Shown piece after piece: positions 1 to 9,805 of a DNA stretch of 64,000 nt. The DNA comes from Typha latifolia (lineage: Eukaryota > Streptophyta > Magnoliopsida > Poales > Typhaceae), in the NCBI GenBank assembly GCA_019914945.1, contig CM034110.1, positions 5,535,808 through 5,599,807 of the forward strand, given 5' to 3'. Position 1 is the first letter of the stretch. Each line of letters opens with the position of its first letter. A program made the translations under genes and the position numbers. The notes under the pieces were generated by a model, which saw nothing but the letters and a program-made list of their open reading frames with translations, did no database searches and was not told the origin of the DNA.

Positions 1-183
1 TCAAATGTCTTGGGTAATGAACTGCATCATCAGTACAAAAATGATTAAAGAATGGTAGACTTACAACAAAGTGAATCTAACAACTGATATGATAGAGATG
101 ATTTATAGCTTCTTTGTCAATAGTCCTTCCTCTGGAAGATAAAAGCCTCAATCTTATGTGTAATAACCAGAAGAAAAAAAAAA

Positions 184-245
<62 letters not shown>

Positions 246-247
246 GA
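184..247. repeat. Compound microsatellite (GT)n-(TA)n-(GA)n
   Basis: Three dinucleotide tracts follow each other directly: GT, then TA, then GA. Short open frames across it read as alternating CV, IY and RE residues and are not genes. Confidence 0.95.
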
Positions 248-1189
248 AGGTCCTGCCTTCTTCCTTTTCTTCTCCCCTTTCCTTGTCCACTCTGATCAAC
301 CCACATGACAATTCCGCCAACATTGTCGCAATGTCAATGGCCAAACCCTAGGAAAATTCCTCTCTATATAACCCTAGCAACCTCCTCCATTTTCCAACGC
401 TGCAGTCACCCATCTTCTTCTTTTTCCTCCTTACCTCGCCAAAATCTGGGTTGTTGATCCAACGTCAAAGCATTGCCAAAGCAAGCAATAACCACCTATC
501 AACTCTCTGGTGATGTAATAACCAGAAAAGAATAATAAAATAATTTATCACATGCAGCGCATGTGACCCACCTCCCATTCCTCTCACTCGTTACACGATG
601 AGGAGATAGTCCTGTGATCTTTAGCCGAAACGTCGAATTTCTGAATTCGATTCAAAAAATTTCCTATAAAAGAAGCCCTACCTAACCCCAAACCCCATTT
701 TCTCCCCATGCTAAAACCACCTCCTTCCTTCTCTCTCTCTTCTTCTTCCTTTCTTCCCCGCCGGAGTTGCCTCATCGGATTGAAGCACCGAAGCAATTGA
801 AGAGCACAACTCGACTCACTAGTGAGTCCTCTCCCATCCCACATATTTAATTAAAGTTTAATAAAATAGATTGTAAATACCTAAACTTTTGTGTTCAGCT
901 TTGTTGTCGCACTGGTCTAGAAGCCTTGCATCGTCTGCCTCGTTCCATTTGTACCTTTTGTTATAGCTTTCATGGCTCGAACCACTGTGGATGCAAGCTC
1001 CATGGCCGTCGGCCATGGAGAATGGCTTGCTGGTTACCATCGGCAACATCTCCTCCACTTTGTGTGGGTCGGCGCATGGAACCCAGTTTCAGTCAATCCT
1101 GAGTCAGATCGACCAAAACGGATAGGTATCGGCCAGATCAGGTTGGGATCGGTCATTTCGGCTGATCACGCTCGATACGGGTGCAGGAA

Positions 1190-1275
1190 GGAGAGAGAGA
1201 AAGAGGTGGGCTGCGGCAATAAGAGGGACGGGGAAGAAGAGAAGGAGAAAAAGCGAGAGAGGGGAAGAGAAGGGG

Positions 1276-1336
<61 letters not shown>

Positions 1337-1475
1337 AATGGAGGAAAAAAAAGAAATGGGCTGCGACAATTAAAGGGAGAGGGAAGATAGAGGAGAGAGA
1401 AAAGAAGAGAAGAAATGGAGGAAAAGAAAAGTTAAGGAATGCGACAGTAAGAGGGAGAGAGGAGAGATAGTACTC
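1190..1475. repeat. Purine-rich tract with (GA)n and a degenerate tandem motif
   Basis: A (GA)n run covers about 1279-1333. On either side a degenerate motif of the type GGCTGCGACAATAAGAGGGA recurs near 1207, 1357 and 1437, with GGGAGAGGAAG-like filler between. The open frames it generates are low-complexity RE/SL repeats and are rejected as genes. Confidence 0.8.
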
Positions 1476-2755
1476 GCAGATTAAACTAATTAACTAAAGT
1501 ATTTATTAATTCAGTCAATATTAGCACAAATATTAGACATTGTCTTGCACTTAGAAATCTCATAAAATTACAAAATAAAATCAAGAAACCCTCGCAGATT
1601 TCAGCCAATGCTATAAAAGGAACCCTCTTTAAAATTGGTGTCTAATCAAAATTGTGTCCTTTTTATTGCCTATTTTGATGTCACCAGACGGAAGTATTCA
1701 TTTTTAGTTTGAAATGAGTCTTCAAATCTGTCTTTTAAATTTTGATCCCTCCATTCTTGTTATTGAAGTCAAAACCTCAATTAAATATCCATCTCTTAAT
1801 TGGAACAATCCACCTTTCAATCTTAAAAATCCATAACAAATCTTATGTGTCACGAAGCGATTTATACAAATCCAAGATGGAGATATATGATACCACAGGC
1901 TTCTCTACTATTTTCTTTTTTTTTTCTTAAGTTGCAATTCTTCATATCAAATCGAGTCAAACAAGTTACTCAGAAAACCAATACAGCATGCAAGAGTCTG
2001 AAAAGAACTACATTTTAAAGACTGATTAAATGTTAAAAAAAAGACTATACCACAAAATCTCATTCTTTTGTGCAGTGGAATGAGAACTTCTACTGTCATC
2101 TGAACATACTATTATGATCACAAACTTCTATCATGGCATTAAACTAGTCGAGATGATTATCCTACTCATGATGGTTAACAAGTTGAATTACTCTATGTGC
2201 CAAGAAGACTGTCATAAGTTGTTCTACAGTTTCTAATCCTTCCATTCTTGTTATTGAAGCCAAAATCTCAATGTTGTTTGTTTTTTTCTGGATCGGCTTA
2301 GGATGAAGAAGAGAAGTAGATAGGAGGCAGGTGAGAAGTGGAAGGAGGAAGGTGGAGAGGAGAAGAGCTTAGTGGCTACCGGCTAGGTAGCTAGGGTTTT
2401 TTTTTTCTTTCTTTTCTTACTTCCATTGTTAGGGGGTGGGTGTGGGGTGTTGTGTGAGGAACAAGACGAGTGGGGGTATTTTGTTAATTTATGACCATCA
2501 TGTTAAATTTAATCAGAAATGACCATTTCATTTTAGTTATAAGTACAGTGACTGATTTGATACAAAAAATTGTACAAGTGGGTAAAGTGTTTTTAAACAT
2601 TCATACAAAAAATAAGTGACTTTAAACATAAGTATAAGAGGTAAGATATCTCTAACCCAATATGGGTATCATGTAATGGCCTTTTCTAATTGCTACAAAT
2701 CGAGATGCAAGTATATTTAATAAATTTATGATATAAAAGGTAAGCGAACACTTAC

Positions 2756-3905
2756 AATTTAATTGTGGAGGACATTCTCCTGATATCCCAAAGTTTGATA
2801 GTTTGATCTTTACCATTGGAGATCAAATAACGCCCATCTCTGCGACTATCAATAAATGTAATGCCATGTAAATGACCTGCCAAAACACCTGCTGGTTTTC
2901 CCTTTGTAAAACAACGCCTATCCCAAACCTGAATGATAGAATATACCCATACATTTTTAGTGAAGAAAAGGCAAGGGTAACAATGAAGAAGAGCACCATG
3001 TGGACGTCTACAAATCAGTACTAACTCTATTTGGGCCTTTCTAAGATTATTGGTTACGTATTGCGGAATCAGAACATTAACCAGGAAAATGCCACAGTTT
3101 CTGCAGAGCAGATTACTGAGGAGCAACTGACCTTACACAGACTGTCATCACTCCCAGAAAATATAAGATGGCCAGTTTCATCAGCAAAGGTGACAGCATT
3201 GACATCAGCCTGGAGAAGCAACCAAAAAAAAAGGGGTTTTCAGAAAAGAAGTTACACTTCAATTAATAATTTGCAAGAATAACCATGAAATAGATATAAA
3301 AAGTTTGGAAGGATTTTTAGATTGCAGAAAAGAAAAGACTAAGAAAGAGTCACAAATACTTCACAAGTACTTCATCATCAGCAAGTTCCAATTCGTTGGG
3401 AGGATGTGATGGACAAGATCTGGAAAAATATGTGTTGGCATATTATAGAAGTGAAGTTCAACAAAATTGGGCATATATTAATTAAATTGATTAAGTTATT
3501 CTTTAAATTGCTAAAATTTCACAGCTAAAGGATTTCAGCAAGCCAAAAAAATAGACATGAACTTCAGTTAGACCAAGGCCAGGAAGAAATTCTAAAGATC
3601 TCCAATGTAGAAAAGTTATTATCATCTTCAGCCTCCAACAAAGTGATTCAACATTAAGATGCAGATAATGATAGTAAAGAAGATATATCATATGTGCAGT
3701 AGAAACAGGTCAGGATTTGCATGAAAAGCCACAAGATAACATCATACAGGCTGTTTTCATTGATAATTCGCCCAAAAGGTAAAGATTCATATGCTAACGA
3801 TTAATCCAAACTTATTCCTCTACCCACTACATATTTTTACTTTAGAACTTGAAGACCTACTATAATTAATTGAACACATTCACATTTATGGTATAGTTAG
3901 AAAAG

Positions 3906-3937
<32 letters not shown>

Positions 3938-6900
3938 AGGAGAATTTCCATACTGTGTGAGCTGGAAAACGCAATGCCAGTTTACTTGCTTCCAGATCGT
4001 AGATATATATTGACTCATTATTACTACCAGCAACAAGCTCTCTACCATCAGTTGAAAACTTTACAGAAAATATTCCGAAGGATAATTCTTCATCTTCGGC
4101 ATAGTCAGTGAAGTCCAGGCCCTCATGTATATCCTAAATAAAAACAATACAACATTAAAAGAAGATAACTCACATTAATTGAAGGTAAAAATACTAATAT
4201 AACAGCTGTATCAGAAGGTCTAATTTAAAAAAGATGACAGAACAAAAAGGCTGGCAAAAATCAGGGTATGAACAACATAGTATTTATCATTTACTCTTGT
4301 CATTTATTATTCACCTCACATATTCATACTTAGAGATACTTAAATCATTAATTATTATCTGCCAAGAGATTGTGATAGTCTGAGATGATGAAAGAAGAAC
4401 TATGTAGAAAATATCATGTTTTAGTAATTTAATAATGCCCATCTGTTCAAACTACATCAACACAATCATTTACTTACAACATGCCCTCCATGTTAAACTA
4501 TCATTATAACCTTGAGAAGTTAGACTGCACCAACTAGTTATCATGCAAGGCCTATAATTAGACCTGATCAAAGGCCCAGCTTGCTCATGCCCGGCTAGGC
4601 CCAAACCGGGTCTGAGCCAGGCTTAAGCCTATAATTAGACCTGATCAAAGGCCTAGCTCACCCGTGCCCGGCCCAACTTGGCCCGGTTTGGGCCTGGCCA
4701 GCCCATGCCCAAACTACCCATGGGCAGCACGGGCCAGCCTAGAAGCCCACCCATTTGGCCCCCGGTTCTGCTACAATAGCCTGCCCGTTCTGCTACAATG
4801 AAAATCAATGGGAATTTTGATACTATACTGTTTTACATTTTTTTAGCACACCTATCCAATCAATTATTAGCCCTGTACAGTACTCTCTGTACTGTTTAAA
4901 TTTTTTTAATATATTATTTATTTTTTTAAAAATGGAGGAACATAAATGTTTTTTAAAAAAGATAAGCTAACGGTAAAAAAAATTCTAAAAATTAGGACTT
5001 CCATTTTTTTTACTGTTTTACCCTTTTAACAGAAATAAACAACTTGCTGATGAACATACAGTAACATTGGCGCACGACTCTTTTGCAGCACTCTGCACGT
5101 TCACCAAGTGTACAACAGGTGACAGACTGGAATAAACCTGCAAAAGGATTAATTAAACTTAAATGAGAACACCATAAAAGATTAACTATGGAACATTAAT
5201 TTGTTAAGTGCAATATCCCAAATCACAAATATGTGACTAACACAGGTAATTCTGAATGAATCGATTTAATCTTTTACTATTTTTAAGAATGTTAAAATTT
5301 TTTGTCTAGAAAATTGTATGGTACAATTATAGTACCATATATGACTGTCTTTCACACACACTATATAGAGTATGGATGGTTCAATGATATTTACGATAAG
5401 TGAATGCCAAGGAAAGATACATCAAGAATGAAATTATAAATTATAAATCATGTTTAGAGCAGAGATACACGTGTGAAACACCGAAAAATATTCATGAAGC
5501 AATTTAAAGATGAACTTTCTTAAAAATTCCAAAAAATACTGTACTTCTACCTGAGCAAAACTCATATGTAGACAAGATTTTACGCATACATTTCTCTAAA
5601 GATATCTGTTTCTTTCTCTACATTCTTTAGCACTTGGAGATGTTACACTGCTTGATAGCATGCAAGCTAACAAAACCTTGTACTCACTGAATCAAAACAA
5701 TTCCTAACATCTAAAGGATTGATTAATTTCTCAGTCAACCTCCATATAAATCTCTAAAGCTGGAATAGAGTCTAACTAGGTCAAAAGCTGCAAGTTTTGT
5801 GATTTCAAGGAAAACAAGAAAGTTGAGTCAAGATCCAAAGAAAGGCCATAACAGGAACTTGCAAAATATTGATTTATGGTCAACATGTAAGAAGTTCAAC
5901 ACATTATTTTCAAAGATAACCATTATAAAAGCAAACTAGCATGTTATGCTTTTTATATCTTAAATATAACTATTTGCATAAATTAGGATTTCCTTTTACT
6001 TTTGTACAAGTCAATAGCTACTTGTTGATTTCCCTAACAGGTTTTGTTTCAATCTGTGCAACACCTTCTTTCATTAAGAAAGCACAATGGCCTCTCTAGT
6101 CTCTAGTCACTTCAAAATGGCACTTTGAAATTGAATTCCTGAAGTACTAATATATTGAAGGAGACTAGTTACATTTCCCAATCTTATGTCGTCTATCTTC
6201 CAGAGTACCTAAGATCAAGAACACAAATGCTGGCAATTTCATTATGCTGTTCAAACATCTGGCTCAGACTACATGTAAAAATTGTTCCAAATTATGCTCA
6301 AAGGATCAAAAGAGCACCAACTCTTTAGTCTGCTTTCAATGTAATTTATACATGCTCACTACCCAATTACTTGATAACTAAGTAAAGAGCGAAAGAAGAT
6401 GTGAAATTTCACCCCCTCATTAAAAACATCAGTTGTCAAACAACACTACTCTGAAAAGTATGTAAAACTTTATGCCTTTATTAGAAGCATCAGGAGAGTT
6501 TTGCCCTATGAATCTAAGATAGGTTTCAGATTACACGTTCTCCCCGTCTTATGTTTTCATTGCAAAATTACCCATTTTACTATTTTCTGACCATATTACC
6601 CCTGCTTTATTTTTGAGATGGAGAGAAAAAGTTGTGTTTCATTTAATGCCAGTTTGTCCTTTTCCAAAAAAAACAGTACTATTTTCAAAGAAACCAGTAT
6701 CTTTTTAACCTAAGGAATAAAATATTTTCCTTCTTCTTTCTCTAACAAGCATTCTATCTAAACAAACTTACCATTATTGTCTTCACTCTTCACAAACCAT
6801 ATACAAGCCCATAAGCCTATAAGTCAGCCCTTCTTTTATATGATTTACTTTGGTAGTCAAATATTTACCTAAAGTTATTATTGAACATATTATTAATTTT

Positions 6901-9753
6901 TCATATAACAATAGATTACTGAATATGATATATGTCTAGTATTTCCATCATCTCATTATATGAACTTCAATTGATACTATTTTGATTGCATTGGAAAGCT
7001 TATGCAATCCTCTATAAATTCATTTCTTATGAATATCTTCAAATTCAATTATTTTAAGGGTTTAAAATTTTATATGCATTAGAAATTATCAAATTTAAAG
7101 ATATTCATGAGAGAATAAATTGTAGATGACTGAATAATCTTTCCAATGCATATAAAATAATACCAACTAGAATTCATATAAGAATGATATGAGCATAAAT
7201 GTGAACAAAAGTTGATTCATTATTTCGTAATGGATTATTTCAGTTATATGTTATTTTTTAAAATTGTTATTTTCAAATGAATATTTAACCCCTGAAATGG
7301 TCTAACTTGAAGATACTCGTAAGAGATAACTTGTAGAGTACTGAATAAGCTCTCCAACGCAAGTAAAATAATACCAATCGAAATTCATATGAGAATGATA
7401 TGATGAAAATATTAAATATATATTGTAGTCGTAATCTGTTGTTATAGAATAGGAAAATTTGTATATAACACCCTGCTTTATAACATAATTATGGTTTACA
7501 CTCTATATTTTCACTATTTGCAAATTGAGCCCTATAATTTAACGAATATATGCAAAAAACACTTAGGATTAGATTTGAACTAACACCATGAGAATATTCC
7601 GTTAAGTAGAGATATTTTATTTCTAAAATACCCTTAGTTCTAAAATAACTAAAATGCCCTTAATATGACTTAGTTGAGAGTATTTTCATAATTTTTTAGT
7701 ATAGTTAACTTAACTCAGAGATTTAGTTAAGTTTAATCAACTAATTTTATGACATGGTATTTTCTACACATATTCGCTAAATCATAGGGCTCGATTTATA
7801 AATAATAAAAATGTAGGATATAAAACATAATTTTATTAAAAGACTGAGTGCTATATGCAAATTTCCCTATAAAATATATACATATATATATATATTAGGG
7901 CTGTCAGGCTTGACGAGCAACTCGGGCTCGGCTCGGGTGAAGCTCGAGTCCGGCTCGGCTCGATCAGAGCTGAGCCGAGCCCGAGCCATCATAATAGGCT
8001 CGAAATTAATATCGAGCCGAGCCTGAGCTGGAGCCGGCTCGCTCAGGCTCGGCTCGATAGCCTGACTCCCTATGACTAAGGACACGTGGCATAAAGAAAT
8101 ATTGCCACGTGTCCCTCACTAACTCATTCTCACCCGTAACACAACATTCATCACCCTCACCTACCCCACCCTCACCTACCCTCACCTACCCCACCCTCAT
8201 TAATTACTTCACCTTTCCCATCACATCACCTTCCCCATCCTCAATTCTCCCACCCCACCCTCACCTTCACTCTCACCCTCATCCACCCGATCACCACTCC
8301 TAACCTCACCCCACATGTCGCCACCTCTTCCCTCCCCGTCGGCCTCCATCGGCAACGACGGCACGCCACCACCACGGCGCCACGCCTTCCTCTCCGTCGG
8401 CCTCCTCCTCCTCCTCCTCTGCCGTTGGCCTCCTCCATCCGTCTCCGACTCCTTTGACAAGCCGCTGTCCATGTCGCCACCACCCACGAGCTCGGGCTCG
8501 GCTCGGGCTCGGTTAGGCTCGAGCTCGGCTCGGGTTAAGCTGAGCCGAGCCTGAGCAACATTATGAGGCTCGAAACTAATTTCGAGCCGAGCCTGAGCCA
8601 GAGACGGCTTGCTCAGGCTCGGCTCGTTTACACCCCTAATATATATATGTTCAAAAATAACTTAAATACTAAACTAAATCATATAAAAAAAGGCTCACTA
8701 GTATGCTTATGAACTCCTATATGGTTTGTGAAAAAAAATGATGGCAAGTTTGTTTAGATAAAATCCTGGTAATAGAAAGAAGAAAAGAAATTATTCCTTG
8801 GGTTAAAAAGGTACTGATTTCTCTAAAAAAGCATTGTTTGCTTTTGAAAAATAACAAACTGGCAATAAATGAAAAGCAAAACTTTCTTTCTCCCGCTCAA
8901 AAATAAAGTAGGGGTAATATGGTCAGAAAATAGTAAATTTAGGTGATTTTGCAATAGAAACATAAAATGGAGAGAATGTGTAATCTAAAACCTATCTTAG
9001 GTTTATGGGGCAAAACTCTCAAGCATCAATCATCAAACAATATTATTATCATCTTCAATATTACTATTTGGAGCACTAGCAAATATACTAGTGATATTTA
9101 GATAGTCCAATATTTCATAGGGATCACAATACCGTTGGTGAGATGAGGCAATCCAATTAAAATAAAACAAGCATAGCTAAGCACACATAAGAAATTAATT
9201 ACAAATAAGATGTGCACCTAATAATCTATAAAGCTACGTCGCATTGCGCATGCTTCAAAGTCAAAAGCTATGTTGCATTTACCTCCGTAAGGGTCTAGGA
9301 CTTATACAAGGTTTAAAATATCGGGATCGGCTGCTAAAAAAATGATACGTATTCAACTGCTAGAATCAGATTTCAGTATCAAACTATTTTAACTACATAA
9401 AAATCTACAAAATTATTTTAAAATACAGAAAAAATCTTGAAAATTTAAAATATATATAAGAAAAATAAAATATGAATTTCTCATATATTAAATCCAAAAA
9501 TTAAAAAAACCCACTCACTCTCTCTCTCTCTCCCACTATCTCTCTCACCCATGTCCTCTCCTCGACTGAGTGTTAGAAGTCTAAGAAAAATAAAAGGTTG
9601 CACTCTTCTTCTATTCCACTCTCTCTCTCTCTCTCTCTTGTGCTGAACAGAGAGGAAGATAGAAGAGTAAAGAAGGGAAAGAGAGGTGGGGAGATCGTCG
9701 AAGAGAGAAAGAGGTGGAGAGGTTGCCGGAGAAAGAGACAAGGTGGGGAGATC

Positions 9754-9805
<52 letters not shown>

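Larger units (their letters stand above)
1..2750. other. Repeat-rich non-coding stretch left of the WD40 gene exons
   Basis: I see no convincing coding exon here. It is either intron of the minus-strand LEC14B-like gene, whose visible exons end at a splice donor at 2755, or intergenic DNA. It contains the compound microsatellite near 184, a purine-rich tract near 1190-1470 and AT-rich unique sequence. The missing C-terminal WD40 exons of the LEC14B-like gene were looked for on the minus strand and not found. Confidence 0.6.
6494..9020. mobile_element. Non-autonomous Mutator-like element with long terminal inverted repeats
   Basis: The ends are inverted copies of each other over about 370 bp: 6494-6866 against the reverse complement of 8650-9020. 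Both begin GAGAGTTTTGCCC and share blocks such as CTAAGATAGGTTT and ACTATTTTCTGACCATATTA. The flanks carry a 9-bp target duplication with one mismatch, AAGCATCAG (6485-6493) and AAGCATCAA (9021-9029). Long TIRs plus a 9-bp duplication are the mark of Mutator superfamily elements. No transposase frame is present, so it is non-autonomous. It sits in the large intron of the LEC14B-like gene and hosts further nested repeats. Confidence 0.85.

Noticed and set aside
1166..1373. Overlapping open frames rich in RE (plus) and SL (minus)
   Set aside because: They are translations of a GA microsatellite and have no domain or splice context.
8109..8554. Ser/Pro/His-rich and Arg/Gly-rich frames on both strands
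   Set aside because: They come from CA/TC-rich and GAGCC-repeat sequence inside a transposon; composition alone explains them.
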